Source: Ligustrum vulgare (taxonomy: Eukaryota > Streptophyta > Magnoliopsida > Lamiales > Oleaceae). Taken from it: DNA of 64,000 nucleotides. The stretch is taken from positions 97,318,925-97,382,924 of the forward strand of contig OY743168.1 in NCBI GenBank assembly GCA_963555705.1. Direction: 5' to 3'. Below the pieces are notes generated by a model. It did no database searches. It had not been told where the DNA came from and saw only the letters and a list, made by a program, of their open reading frames with translations. The position numbers and the translations under genes were made by a program. How positions within the stretch are numbered: position 1 is the first letter of the stretch; each line of letters opens with the position of its first letter. This document shows positions 10,501-22,395 of the stretch, piece by piece.

Positions 10501-13500
10501 TGGTCAAATGAGATGGTTATTGTGGGTCGACCAGTTAGAGCTCGTGGTGGTTTCTCGGGGTGTCGAGATTGAACTGAGCCCAATTTCTCGAAGGTGTTTA
10601 TCAACATATAAATTCAATAGCATTATACTTCTTGAAGAACACAAATTTCAGTTGTGTCACAAAATGACACATTTATATAAATTGCCCGAAAGTTAACATT
10701 ATTATGGTCAAATATCAAACTCGAAAATATTTCTTCTCCTCAGCCAATTTGCAATGCACATTAACCAAGAAGCTACATAGGACTAGTTCTTTAAATAGTC
10801 AGCGATGTGATTCTTTGATCTGAGAATATAATATTAATGAAACATCCCACAAAATATAACATTCTATAGGCTTCAATTCAATCTGCAATATAACAAATGT
10901 AAAGATTAGATCGAATTAAACCCAATAAAATCAAACTAACAGTAAATGAAAGAAACTAAGAAATTAGAAAATGATTTCCCTCCCTTTTTGTTTTGGCTCA
11001 GAAAATCAATCCACAACCACAAGTGCAACACCACTATTTGGAGATTTGTACAACCACGAAGGAAGTACGGGTAATCACAGAGAACCAAAATCGTTCACGA
11101 AGAAGGCAGTCCACAAAGGAGAAAAACAAAAACAGAGAGTGTTCACAAAGAGCACAAGTCAGAGAATGAGCACTTGAAAATCCACAAAGGAAGGCACACT
11201 AAGTACATAGCCGAACTTGGCTATTTATAAACTGAAGATCAAAGAGTCCATCCATGGATGAAGCTTAGCAGAGAGATAAAAGGAACGGAACAAGCTTATC
11301 TATAAAAGGAAAAGATAAATAAAGATTTATCTTGATTTTAAAACCAACCAAGAATAACAAATAGAAAATGATAGAGTTGTTCGGTTTTATCTCTTTTCCA
11401 ACAATATCTCCAAGGATGGGTATCGAGCACCAATCCCAATTGGGTTGACTCCTTCAAAATACCCGACCAAGTAGGCTACAAACAATTGTGGTGTTGACTA
11501 AATTATTCTTCAATATTGGCTTATAAAAGCCTGAAGTTAAAACGGGCCTCGATTTTTCATCATCGCCAAAGAGGGTTAATTTGGTAACACAATTACCTAA
11601 CAAACCTCCACCTTGTTACCAAACTGACCTGTAAACTTAACAAGGAAAAATAATAGCACAAAAGAAACTTACATACCTGTATCGATGTTTAGAAAACTAA
11701 GATAACTCCTAAATTTTATCAAAGGAAGCACCTTAGTGCCCATATCTGCAGGGTTGTATTCTGAAAGAACTTTCTCAAGTTTTACCAGTTCTTGAGAAAC
11801 CATATCTCTAATAAAATGTAATATGACATCAATATGTTTAGTACGTTCATGAAAGACAGGATTTTTACACAGATGAATAGCAGATTGACTATCAGAATAT
11901 ACTGTCACATTACCATCATGAACAAATAGTTCATTTAATAGACCTTTAAACCACAAAGACTCTTTAAAAGCTTTAGTAGCAACAATATATTTAGATTCAG
12001 CAGTGGACAATGCAACAACGTGCTGGAGTTGTGATTTCTAACTAACACATGAATTACACAAAGTAAACACATAGGAAGAAGTTGATCTCCTATTATCTCT
12101 ATCACCAGCATAATTAGCATCAGTAAATCATTTCAATTTTAATCATTCAGTTCTAAACTTATATATTAGTCCAACATTACAAGTTTCTTTCAAATATCTA
12201 AACAACTATTTTAAAGCTTCCCAATGATTGGGACCAGGATTAGACATGTATCTGCTAAGAGTACTAACAGCAAAAACTAAGTCAGGTCTAGTACACATCA
12301 TTAAATACATCACAGATCTAATGGCATTAGAATATGAAATTTTCTTCATATTCTTCTTCTTCTTCTTCTTCATTAGCAGGTGATTATTCCTTTGATAAAA
12401 CAAAATGATTGGCTAAAGGTAATGTAACAGGTTTACAATCAATCATACCAATTTTTTTCAAAATTTTCATAATATACGGAGTCTGATGCAAAAATAGAAT
12501 TGAATTTGACCTATCTCTTCCAATTTCCATGCCTGAGACTCTTTTAGCATTACCTAGGTCTTTCATGTCAAATTCATCATCCAACGTGGTTTTTATTTCA
12601 TTCAAAAACTTTAAGTTAGGGCCAACAAACAACATATCATCAACATATAGTAATAAAAACACAGTTATTATTAGCACTACCCTGTTGATAATACAAGCAA
12701 TGATCAAATTCAGTCCTTTTAAAACCAATGATTTGCGCAAAAGAATCAAAACGTTTATACCATTGTCTAGGAGATTGTTTTAAACCATAAAGAGAGCGTT
12801 TAAGAAAACACACATTATTAGGTTTTTGTTTATTTTCAAAACCTTTTGGTTGTTCCATAAAAATCTCTTCATTAAGTTCACCATACAAAAAAGCAGTTTT
12901 AACATCAAGTTGTTCAAGTTCCCAATCAAAATGCACAACTAATGCAAGCACACTCCTAATAGTGGTATACTTAACAACTGGGGAAAAGATTTTATTATAG
13001 TCTACCGCTTCCTTTTGTGTGTAACCTTTAGCCACTAGCCTAGCCTTAAACTTTAAAGGCTCTCCCTTAGTATCTCCCTCCTTAACTCTAAAAACCCATT
13101 TGCACCCAACAATAGACTTGTTTTTAAGTCTTGGGACTAACTCCCATGTTTGATTTTTATCTAGAGAATTCATCTATTCTTTCATCACTTTCACCCAATT
13201 TTCAGCTTGTTTACTCTCTAAAGCTTCTTCAAAAGTATTTGGCTCCCTATCAACTAATTATTGATAACTAGCATAAGCTAACTTAAAATCAGACTCTAAC
13301 CTTTGAGGCACCCTATGTGTTCTCTTAACTCGTTTCTAGCTAACTGATAATCAGATAAAGAGTTTTGTTCTACTTGATGTTCCTCTACAACCTCATTTCT
13401 CCCAACATTTTCATCTTGATTGTTTTCTACCTCAAGATTTTGATGTTCTACCTCAATTTGAGTAGTGGGGATTTTAACACTCACAGTCTATAAATCCTCT

Positions 13501-16500
13501 TTGGATTCGTCACTAGTGTTTTCTTGCTGTTTTTCTCTCACAGTGTCACTCTCTAATTTTAGACACTGCATCTCAGTTTCATTAATGTAACATCACGACT
13601 TACGATGATTTTAACTCCAGTTTGACTTCTGTTGTTTCCAATTTTACCAGAAAAACCCTCTGATTCTAAAACTCTTATTGAGATAAGATTTCTAGTCATT
13701 TCAGTAATATATCTGACTCCACATAATGTAAGCACATAGCCAGTATCAAATTTTAAAGTGATATCACCAATCCCAGCAATTTTATAAGCATGATTATTGC
13801 AAAGAATAGCATGACCACTTTCAAATTCTTGCATATTTTCAAACCAATTCTTATGAGATGAAACATGAAATGATGCACCAGAATCAAGTATCCATTCATC
13901 CAAGCGTGATTTCACAGTCATATTCACTCCAGTAGGTTCAGAATTCAATAACACATAAACTTCACAAAGTTCATTGTCAGGTGAAGTAACAACATTTGCC
14001 TCATCACGTAATTTTTCTTTTTGCTTATTTTTCTCAATATAACAATCTTTAATAAGATGTCCAAGTTTACCACACCCATAGCATTTTCTACCTTTCGTTT
14101 TACCTTTTGACCTAGATGGACTTCTGCCTTTCTTTTTACTACTTGATGCATATCCACTTTGGTTATCATATGTCCTAGATCGAGACCTACCTCTCATCAT
14201 ATGGACCTCACCACTTCTTCTTTCAATTTTCTCAGCTTTTAACTCCAAATCTTTACTCCTTAGCGATTCTATGACAATTTCAGTAGTTAAAGCCTTTCTC
14301 CCGTATTTAATGGCACTTTTAACCTCTTTATAAACATCAAGAATAGCATTTAACAAAATAATAGCTTTATATTGTTCAAGAACTTTTTCGCCACAATTAG
14401 TGATATCTTGCACAAGTTTATTGAAGAAATCCAAATTGTCATCTAAGCCTTTAGAATGATCAATTTTAAAGCTGAAAATACTTTCAAGCAGAAAAAGTTT
14501 ATTAGGAGTAGACTTTTGACACATAAAGTTCCTCCAATTTATCCCAAAGTTCTTTAGTGGATTCCAATTTACCAACTTTTCGTAAAACAACATCAGACAA
14601 ATGTAAAATTATAGAAGTGTATGCCAAATCATCTAAGTCATTTTTCTCTTCTTCAGTCAAGTTTGAAGAAAAAGTGTTATCAATAGCTTTTGAAACTTTT
14701 TGTTGAACAAGAATACCTTTCATCTTTTGTTGCCAGATTGAAAAATCCCCCTTACCGTTAAAGACCCCCATCTCAAAATGACGTACAGACATTTTACCAA
14801 AAAATGCACAGAACACAAACTCAAGAATATAAAAGACCGAAGGACACACACATTACACAAAGTAACCAAGAACAATATTCCTATGGTTTCACAAAATATA
14901 CGCTATCCTAGAACTCCAGGATTCCGTGAGAATCAAGTCTTAGGTCAAGGGAAGAAACTAGAATAGGAGTCTGGGTCAAAGTCTAGGTAAATAAGAGATA
15001 AATTAAAGCAACAGAATTCAACAATAAGGTTTAATAATTTCACGCAGAAATTTAAAGAACTCAAACAAAGCACGTAGTCCTAGGTTCTAAAAACAAGCAA
15101 TGACTACCAAGCACTGGCAACCCTCAATCCTATTGACCTCCCCACACGATGGTCTGCTAGTGTGATAAAATTAAAAGAGTTATAGCCACTTTACCAGAGC
15201 GGACTCTCTGTGTCCGTATATCAAGAGATGCGAGTCCCTGGAGTTATTTTTTCAAACCCTAGGGTTCTAGAAGCTTTTAATACCAATTTGATTTTCAGAC
15301 GACCAAAGCAATTATGTCAAACTTTTAATGCTAGAAACACAAAATGTGGTGATCTCCGTTTCACCAACCGGTCACTGGTTTGGCCGGAATCGGAGAAAAC
15401 CAGTTCGAAATTCTCGAACTCAACACTGTGTTCTTCGAATTTATGGGCCCAAAAACACGACCAAAGGTTCTGATACCAATTGTATGCTTCAATTCAACCT
15501 GCAATACAACAAATGTAAAGATTAGATCTAATAAAACCCAATAAAGTCAAACTAACAGTAAAAGAAAGAAACTAAGAAATTAGAAAATGATTTTCCCCAT
15601 TTTTGTTTTGGCTCAGAAAATCGATCCACAACCACAAGTGCAACACCACTATTTGGAGACTTGTACAATCACGAAGGAAGTACGGGTAATCACAAAGAAC
15701 CGAAACCGTTCACAAAGAAGGCAGCCCAGGAAGGAGAAGAAGAAAAACAGAGAGTGTTCACAAAGAGCACAAGTCATAGAATGAGCACTTGAAAATCCAC
15801 AAAGGAAGGCACACTAAGTACATAGCCGAACTTGGCTATTTATAGACTGAAGATCAAAGAGCCATCCATGGATGAAGCTTAGCAGAGAGATAAAAGGAAC
15901 GGAACAAGCTTATCTATAAAAAGAAAAGATAAATAAAGATTTATCTTGATTTTAAAACCAACCGAGAATAACAAATAGATAATGATAGAGTTGTTTGGTT
16001 TTATCTCTTTTTCAACAATATCTCCAAGGCGGGTATCGAGCACCAATCCCAATTGGGTTGACTCCCTCAAAATGCTCTACCAAGTGGGCTACAAACAATT
16101 GTGGCGTGGACTAAATTATTCTTCAATATTGGCTTATAAAAGCCTGAAGTTAAAACGGGAACAAGCTTAGCAGAGAGATAGACTGAAGATCAAAGAGTCC
16201 ATCTATGGATGAAGCTTAGCAGAGAGATAAAAGGAACGGAACAAGCTTATCTATAAAAAGAAAAGATAAATAAATATTTATCTTGATTTTAAAACCAACC
16301 GAGAATAACAAATAGATAATGATAGAGTTGTTCGGTTTTATCTCTTTTTCAACAATATCTCCAAGGCGGGTATCGAGCACCAATCTCAATTGGGTTGACT
16401 TTCTCAAAATACCCAACCAAGTGGGCTACAAACAATCGTGGTGTGGACTAAATTATTCTTCAATATTGGCTTATAAAAGCCTAAAGTTAAAACGGACCTC

Positions 16501-17436
16501 GATTTTTCATCATCGCGAAAGGGGTTAATTTGGTAACACTATTACCTTACACATTCTACATACTTTGAAAGTGAAATTAACTTTAACTATGAATTTGACA
16601 TTAATGCTCATAATTTATAAGCAAATAATCCTCAAACGTTATGGTGGTGCATAATCTTGCAGGAAGAAACTCCAAAAGAAGTATACAAGGATGCTGAAGA
16701 TCGATCCATGACATGGGAGTTCCCGAAGCACAACTTCACACTTATGGCCCTCTGGTCTCAATTCCTAGTCACAGCCACACAGACAATGTTCAATGGTTCA
16801 GCCACCGGTGGTTTTGATTTGCATTTGGACAAGGTCGATCAAAATTGGTCTGAAAAACTACGTTTCATAGATTATGCAATTTTCTCAGACGTCCAGTGGT
16901 TCTTCAGACAGCACTATTTATACGAGGGCAGCAATCTTATAGGCTGCATATTGTGCCAGGTACCGAACATGACAGATCTCGGGCTGAATTTCGCCATTAA
17001 ACGGGCCTTCCGAGCTGCATTTAAACAAATCAATGAGTGCAAGAATTGTAGAAACATATTTACCGTTTTGAGGACATTTTCACCTTCTCATTTCGAGAAT
17101 GGCGCGTGGAATACGGGAGGTGGGTGCAATAGAACTCGACCGGTTAGGATAGAGGATGTCATCGGGAGGGATTCGAATTGGGAACTCAGGAAGATTCAGG
17201 TGGAAGAAATTGAAATTGCAAGAGAAAAAGGAGAGCACTTAGGGAATAAGTTTGAAATTCTTGATATAACAGAAATTATGGGGATGAGACCTGATGGGCA
17301 CCCTGGACTCTATGGAGGAAACACCTGGATGACTGGTTATAGTGACTGCATCCATTGGTGCCTGCCAGGCCCCATTGATGTGTGGAATGAACTTTTATTC
17401 GAGATGATCAAGAGACAAACCTTTTCCCTGGTTTAG
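7580..17436 (+). CDS. TRICHOME BIREFRINGENCE-LIKE protein (polysaccharide O-acetyltransferase), three exons
   Basis: Exons 7580-7781, 7861-8147 and 16663-17436 join in phase (1, then 0) with GT-AG introns and give about 420 residues, normal for the family. Residues about 25-46 form one hydrophobic segment, a type II signal anchor for the Golgi. The TBL/DUF231 region follows. The catalytic GDS motif is in FIGDSLARNQ in exon 2, and the DxxH motif is in DCIHWCLPGPID near the C-terminus. Family members transfer acetyl groups to cell-wall xylan, xyloglucan or other glycans. Sequence style is closest to the TBL19-TBL22 group, some of which act on xyloglucan, but the substrate here is inferred. I chose the ATG at 7580; an in-frame ATG at 7505 would add 25 residues that look like 5' UTR. 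Intron 1 is 79 bp, while intron 2 is about 8.5 kb and holds an antisense Copia element. All three exons are open and intact. Confidence 0.9.
8830..9550. mobile_element. MITE-like insertion with AACCAAACC / GGTTTGG ends
   Basis: The left part repeats AACCGAACCAAACC and AACCATGGTTC. The right part has complementary GGTTTGGTTTTGATTTGG and GGTTTATGGTTCGATTTT. The arms are thus imperfect inverted repeats around an AT-rich core (short AT-dinucleotide runs near 9010-9080). Exact ends and target duplication are not determined. Confidence 0.45.
9566..10440. mobile_element. Two inverted fragments of one LTR family
   Basis: Bases 9566-9731 and 10272-10440 are reverse complements of each other over about 165 bp. 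Both contain CCAAGTTAATGGGCCTA and ATATTCAACAAATAGCTCAAG in the corresponding strand, with scattered mismatches. At about 9903 the minus strand reads AAGGTGAAGATTTGTTGA, which looks like a polypurine tract followed by an LTR start (TGTTGA). A second shorter inverted pair, GTTGGGTATCAA and TTGATACCCAAC, lies near 9880 and 9915. This is best read as rearranged LTR retrotransposon debris. Confidence 0.5.
10865..11602 (-). repeat. 3' LTR of the intron Copia element (738 bp)
   Basis: It matches 15481-16551 apart from the duplication in the latter. The minus-strand start is TGTTAGGTAATTG, next to the polypurine tract. The outer terminus on the plus strand has decayed from TGTATG to TATAGG. Confidence 0.9.
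11669..14793 (-). pseudogene. Degenerate copia gag-pol (gag, protease, RT, RNase H; no integrase core)
   Basis: Reading leftwards on the minus strand, gag begins at about 14793 (MSVRHFEMGVFNGKGDF) and shifts frame near 14515. The zinc knuckle KCYGCGKLGHLIKDC (CX2CX4HX4C) follows near 14080, then the protease WILDSGASFHVS near 13890. Soon after, near 13630, the frame passes straight into KIIVSRDVT, normally found after the integrase core, so the HHCC and DDE regions are deleted. Reverse transcriptase runs from about 13170 (KWVFRV, ARLVAKGYTQ, DVKTAFLYGELNEEI) to LLYVDDMLFVG near 12640. RNase H follows (STAESKYIVATKAFKE, SDSQSAIHL) and ends near 11669. Stops occur around 13175 and 13260. Confidence 0.9.
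15481..16551 (-). repeat. 5' LTR of the intron Copia element (1071 bp) with a 336 bp tandem duplication
   Basis: Sequence starting ACTGAAGATCAAAGAG at 15846 recurs at 16182, a period of 336 bp, and runs to about 16520. The duplicated segment includes CAAGCTTATCTATAAAA and TCCCAATTGGGTTGACT. The 3' LTR at 10865-11602 has this segment once. Confidence 0.88.
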
Positions 17437-19102
17437 AACTGTAAATCTGTACTTTTGTTTTAAAAAGAAAATGCATCTTTTTTCCGGCTAAAAACTTCAG
17501 ATTTTCTCGACCTCGTCTATGTGAAGTCTCTAGTGCATGTTTGGTTCAAAGTACTGGGTGGGAACTAGACTTGTCTAAGAGCATTACCAATGAGCTGTTA
17601 CGTATTTTTCTTCTCTCTTTTCGTTGCCTATATCAGACTGCTATCAGTGCTAGTCTACGCTCTCGACATTTGAGAATGGTTCATGGAGGACGGGTTTAGA
17701 GTTGTGCTGCTCAAGGTTATGATGGGGATCGAGGTGGTGAGATAACCAAACTCCGTAAAAAAAAAAAAAATTGAAGTGTTGACACGAGGTGGCTAGACTT
17801 ACGATTAAGTAATCGTTTGGTACGACTCTTGTGAATAGAGCTTTTTGGGGGAGAGCTTTTATTAGTAGCGCTTTTTTTAAAAGTGCTGTTGACAAAAAGC
17901 AATTGACTGTTTGTTTGTCACTCCAGAAAGTACTGTCAATATTAAATTGATTGTTTGGTAGTACAACTATAAAAGTATTTTTACGTAACTAAAACCTAAA
18001 TTATATATTATAGTTAACTAAAAATAAAATAATTATTTCACCTCAATGTTGAAATCGATGTTTAAATTTTTTTTAGTTAATTCGAAAAATATAATATTTC
18101 ATAAGAGTTATAGGAAAAATATTTTGTCTATAAACTTCATATTTTATTAATTAATAAAATAAAATTTCTTTGTTTTGAATAAAAATAAAATATAATTTCA
18201 TATTAATCAATAAAATATAATATTTCAATACAAGTTATGAAAAATAATATATTTACAACATATTTCATATTTTATTAATTAATAAAATATAATTTCATGT
18301 TAATCAATAAAATATAATATTTTAGTATGAGTTATAAAAATAATATATTTTCATCAAATTTCATATTTTATTAATTAATAAAACATAATTTCATATTAAA
18401 CAATAAAATATAATATGATATATGATATATGAAAATAAATATATTTCCAACATATTTCAAACTTTATTAATTAATAAAACATAATTTCATATTAACCAAT
18501 AAAATATAATATTTCAATACGAGTTATGAAAAATAATATATTTTCAACATATTTCAAATTTTATTAATTAATAAAACATAATTTTTTATTTATCAATAAA
18601 ATATAATATTTTAATACGAATTATGGAATATAATATATATTTAATAGATTTCATAATAAGATATTATATATTTCAACTTTTTGTAAAAGTACTTTTTTGA
18701 GAAGTTACAAATTTGAATTTCTCCAAAACAGCTTAAAAAATTTGTTTATCCACTCAAAAAGTATTTTCTTAATCGCAGCCAAACAACTTCATTTTTTAAT
18801 GAAAGTACTTTTGACCTTCTAAAAGTACTTTGACTTTCCAAAAACTCTATCAAACGGGCTCTAAAATATCTGTGGTGGGGAGCGCGGTAAGGGTCGCCTT
18901 ACACATTGTGAGATATTTCAACACAAAATCTCAAATACCAGCAATAAGTAAAGAATTTTCTGAAGAATTCAAAATATTATATATGTAATCATGAAATTTC
19001 ATTATCCAACTACACTGAAAGTGATAGTGACATAGTGAATGTTCTTTGAGCTTTTAAACAGGCTATACAAGAATGAAATGTGCAATTTGCTGCTATGCAC
19101 CA
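17437..19102. other. Intergenic between TBL and WAT1-related gene 1, with a large MITE
   Basis: The first 100-200 bp are presumably the TBL 3' UTR. From about 17808 to 18863 lies an insertion whose ends are imperfect inverted repeats: CGTTTGGTACGACTCTTGTGAATAGAG on the left and AACTCTATCAAACGG on the right. Inside it AGCTTTTT and AAAAGTGCT motifs oppose AAAGTACTTTT. No gene is seen. Confidence 0.5.
18110..18680. repeat. Tandem repeat, about 95-118 bp unit, very AT-rich
   Basis: The phrase TTTTATTAATTAATAAAA followed by CATAATTTCATATTAA and CAATAAAATATAATATTT recurs five times (near 18153, 18271, 18369, 18464 and 18561). It lies inside the MITE at 17808-18863. Confidence 0.75.
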
Positions 19103-20980
19103 TCAATGTTTTAGAAGGGGGGCATTTGTATTGGACGATGATTCAGCGGCTTGCTCTTCCAAATTTTCATTAACTTCTTCTTTCGTTTTTGCCCAAGTTA
19201 CGATATAAAAACCCAATGATATAACTATCGATCCAATGACACTGCAAATCCAAAAAAAAAAAAAAAAATTGAAATTGTAATTAGTTGAGTAATAAAGAAA
19301 ATGCAGCAAGTACTTTAAAGATAGTATACATACCATCCAAGATAGAGATTGTCACCAAGAAAAATGACACCCATGATGGCTGCAATGGCTATCGATAATG
19401 GCCTAAACAATGCAACATAAACAGGCCCTTTCACGCGTAATCCCCACGTGTGAACAATTGTACCAAATCCCGACCCAATAATTCCCTAATTAAAGTCGGA
19501 TTTAGTAAAACATATAATTCCTCAAAAATCATGAAGTCGACTAAGTCCATTAAGCTCTTACCGAGTATAAGATGGAGATCAGCTCTACATTAGGTTTCAC
19601 CTTCCATGCACTTAATGGTTCCATAATTAGGCATAGAGGTATAGACACTATGCAACTAAATAAGTTGTAGAAAAAGACTACTACTACTTCTGCTGGGTAG
19701 TTCTTCACAACTTTAGACTGCAAAATAGGCAATTGATTAAATTTATGGTACAACAACATTGTCAATTAAAGGCATGTTTGGTAGGACTTTTGCTTTTGCT
19801 TTTGCTTTTGCTTATTCTTCTCATATAAGAGCTTCCAAAGGAAGATATCTTTAAGTGTCCTCTGAAAACTCTTCTACTCAAAGAGAGCACTTCTAGGAAA
19901 ATATTCAAACATGTTCAAAAGCATCGGGGAAACCGTTTTTGACTTTTCAAAAGCTTTGTCATACATGCCCTAAATCCTATGCATGTTGAATAACATGTTC
20001 AAAAGTAGTTTCTTATTCTGAGAAACAGTTTTTGACTTTTCAAAAGCTTTGTCATACAATCCCTAAATCTTATCCATATTGAATTATGTACCTGATAAAT
20101 ATACCAAATCGAGACCATAAGATAACTGGCTGCAAGGAAAATACCACCTATTATCCAATTTGATTCAGAAGAGACTGTACTTGTGTCCAAAGAAATTGCA
20201 AGTGTAGGAGTCATTGTTATGAGAACAGGTCCACTGTAGAGGATCACCACTAAAGCACCTGTTATTGACACCGCTGTTCCTACAATTTTTGCCTGGCTAC
20301 TTAAGCTTCTCAATGATAACTTCTCCATTCTAACACAATCAGAAAATGATACATGTACAACAGTACAAGTCAAAATTCAGGATTGGAATTGCTTATACTT
20401 CCCAATAGTAATATTAACAAATCCTTGTTTATTAAGCATTTCATTGCATTCATAAAATTGAAACCTGAAGAGGACGGCGAGGATGAAGGTAGTAGCAGGT
20501 GTGATATTGCTCATGGCGGAACCAAGTGTTGGACTACTGTAAGCGATTCCTCTATAACCCAGAAATTGAGATATAGACCTGCAAATACACACATATTAAA
20601 CTCCACTAGAATTTCCCATATTTTATGAATTCATTTACCCAAGAACTGTAACATACCCAAGAAGCCCAAGGACGAAAAATTTACCCAGAAGGGCAAAAGT
20701 AAATGGAGGAAGGACTGTTTTTCTGCATAAATTTTTGAGATAATTTAGAGAAAATAATATGAAATTCCATATAAAGGAATGAAATGGCTTAACCTGTGGA
20801 AGATGTAGGAAAGGGGCAAGAGAAGAAGAGCTGAAATTGCATAAGAATAGACCATGAATACAAGGTAGCTCAAACCCTTGGATACTGCTGCTTTGTAGAG
20901 TGTACTCAGCCCTACGTTTGTAAATTCCGCCATTACCATCGCTGCAAATGGAAGGATTTCACTGTAACAGTATCTCAGCC

Positions 20981-20987
<7 letters not shown>
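19103..20987 (-). CDS. WAT1-related protein 1 (EamA / nodulin MtN21 transporter), seven exons
   Basis: Exons in coding order: 20794-20987, 20657-20722, 20465-20578, 20092-20329, 19562-19717, 19334-19485 and 19103-19241. All junctions are GT-AG and in phase, giving 352 residues. Two EamA domains are present, with about ten hydrophobic helices. Hallmarks are the N-terminal [52 protein letters not shown] and [12 protein letters not shown]. Relatives include WAT1, which affects auxin export from the vacuole and wall thickening, and the UMAMIT amino-acid exporters; substrate and membrane for this member are not known. Its style is nearest the Arabidopsis At5g40240 / At3g28050 subgroup. A (TC)n tract abuts the ATG. 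Intron 4 carries a small MITE (19772-19976). A second gene with the same exon phases is at 55017-60230. Confidence 0.92.
19772..19976. mobile_element. Small MITE in intron 4 of WAT1-related gene 1
   Basis: The left end GGCATGTTTGGTAGGACTTT and right end AAAGCTTTGTCATACATGCC are imperfect inverted repeats. Part of the right end (GTTTTTGACTTTTCAAAAGCTTTGTCATACA) is repeated again at 20025-20056, so a partial tandem copy follows. Confidence 0.5.

Positions 20988-21029
<42 letters not shown>
20988..21029. repeat. (TC)n tract at the start of WAT1-related gene 1
   Basis: A 40 bp run that reads (GA)n in the sense of the minus-strand gene and ends directly at its ATG. It is presumably the 5' UTR. 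The same arrangement is found at the paralogue (60231-60252). Confidence 0.9.
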
Positions 21030-21031
<2 letters not shown>

Positions 21032-21129
21032 TTGGAAGCGATGAGGATTTTATTTAACGTGGGTAATTTGGGACCATGCACGAATCACGTGCCATTATTA
21101 AATTCTTTTATTTTTTCTCTGTTTTTTTA

Positions 21130-21450
21130 CCGTGTTTAGAAAATTGAAAACCAATTCGACTCGAAAAAGTCAACATATCAAGGATCAGAAGGTTCGATTG
21201 AATCAAATCATAGAAGAACCAATTTCAATTACAATAGTTTAAAACAACCAAAAGTTACTTCAAAAAAAGAAGTGTCCAAAATCGGGTTCAAAATCGGATC
21301 GGGTCGATCGGTCCCCGAATTAACCGAGAAAGAATCGAGTTTTTAGTGCCCGGTTTTGGAGGAGAGTCGGACCGGTTTTCCGACTGATTCCGGTTTTCCT
21401 TATCGAACTAATCAGTTCGGTCTGATTTTCTAAACCATAGTTTTCAAAAA
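21130..21450. mobile_element. MITE-like insertion upstream of WAT1-related gene 1
   Basis: Ends GTTTAGAAAATTGAAAACCAATTCG and CGGTCTGATTTTCTAAACC form imperfect inverted repeats. The interior is rich in CGGTTTT, GATCGGGTCGATCGG and AACCG motifs. No target duplication was established. Confidence 0.4.
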
Positions 21451-22395
21451 ATATCTACCGTTCTACCGATTTGTTCGATCTTTAAGAGAATTAATTTCAA
21501 CTTTTAGCCTAAAGCATTTATAGGTCGAGATTCGCCTCTGTTTGGAAACTTTTCAGTATTTATAAATAAATAATTTGTTGTTTTCTAAGGTAAAATATTT
21601 GAATAATTTTTTTTTAAAAAATGTGTATGATTAAGTTTTGTTTGGTAAAATTATTTAAAAAATTTGTTTATAATTGATCACGTAACATCATGATCTATTT
21701 TTTTTAAAAGTTCAACAATTTTGGCCGATCAAAATTTTCGCCTATAATTTTTGACTATTCAAAAAATAGACAAACAAAATATTAATACGTCATCATATAT
21801 AAACAGTATCTATAAACAATAATTTATAAACAATTAACCAAACATAAGCTAAAAAAATGATTTTCCAAACGAAGATTCAATTTTATGCTCACTCATATCT
21901 ATATGAGCCAAAATTGATCTAGTACCAACCAATGGCACATACTATTGTGTCAACCAAGATACAAGCATTGGACCACACACAGTATTGTACCATTGGTTGG
22001 CACTAGATCAAAACTGTGTACTCATATCCATTTGGGAAAGGATTTCCAATCGGGTTTCTAACTCTTGGCAATTCCCTTTTTCTTATATTTTTCATACCCA
22101 TTTGGGAATGGATTTCCAATCGGGTTTCTACACCCGGCAATTTTTTTTTTTTGGTCGGTAATAGAATTAAAACAAAAATTTAATAGACATAATTTTTCAT
22201 ACTACTTTTTAATCATACATATTTTCTTTGTTCAATTTTTAACCACACATCTTATCTAGAAAACTCAAAATAAATCACATTATAAATCAAATTCCTTGAT
22301 TTTATAGTCACGAAACGGAGATATTTTTTCGACAAATGATGTTTTTGGATCTAAATCCATTAACCATGTTTGACAATCAATCATTTTATAGACTA
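21451..22395. other. Intergenic, AT-rich, no gene
   Basis: It contains a local near-duplication: CATTTGGGAAAGGATTTCCAATCGGGTTTCTA at 22029 and a close copy at 22100. It also has a piece of the TTTTTAACCACACAT MITE family at about 22130-22280. No coding sequence is recognised. Confidence 0.4.

Larger units (their letters stand above)
10865..16551 (-). mobile_element. Ty1-copia retrotransposon, integrase-deleted, antisense in the TBL intron
   Basis: The LTRs lie at 10865-11602 (3') and 15481-16551 (5'). The target duplication CATTC is at 10860-10864 and 16552-16556. The PBS ATTGGTATCAGAACC (initiator Met tRNA) is at 15466-15480 on the minus strand, and the polypurine tract CAAGGTGGAGGTT lies next to the 3' LTR at 11603-11615. 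Internal coding order is gag, protease, then reverse transcriptase and RNase H. The integrase core is absent. Frameshifts and stops mean this copy cannot make a complete polyprotein. The 5' LTR is 333 bp longer than the 3' LTR because of an internal duplication. Confidence 0.93.
8148..16662 (+). other. TBL intron 2 (8.5 kb), filled with transposon sequence
   Basis: The donor GTGAGT follows exon 2 and the acceptor CTTGCAG precedes exon 3. Contents in order: a T-rich MITE-like piece (about 8350-8560), an AACCAAACC-rich inverted-repeat insertion (about 8830-9550), two inverted fragments of an LTR (9566-10440), and a 5.7 kb Copia element (10865-16551). Only about 110 bp separate the Copia right target duplication from exon 3. 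Confidence 0.85.
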
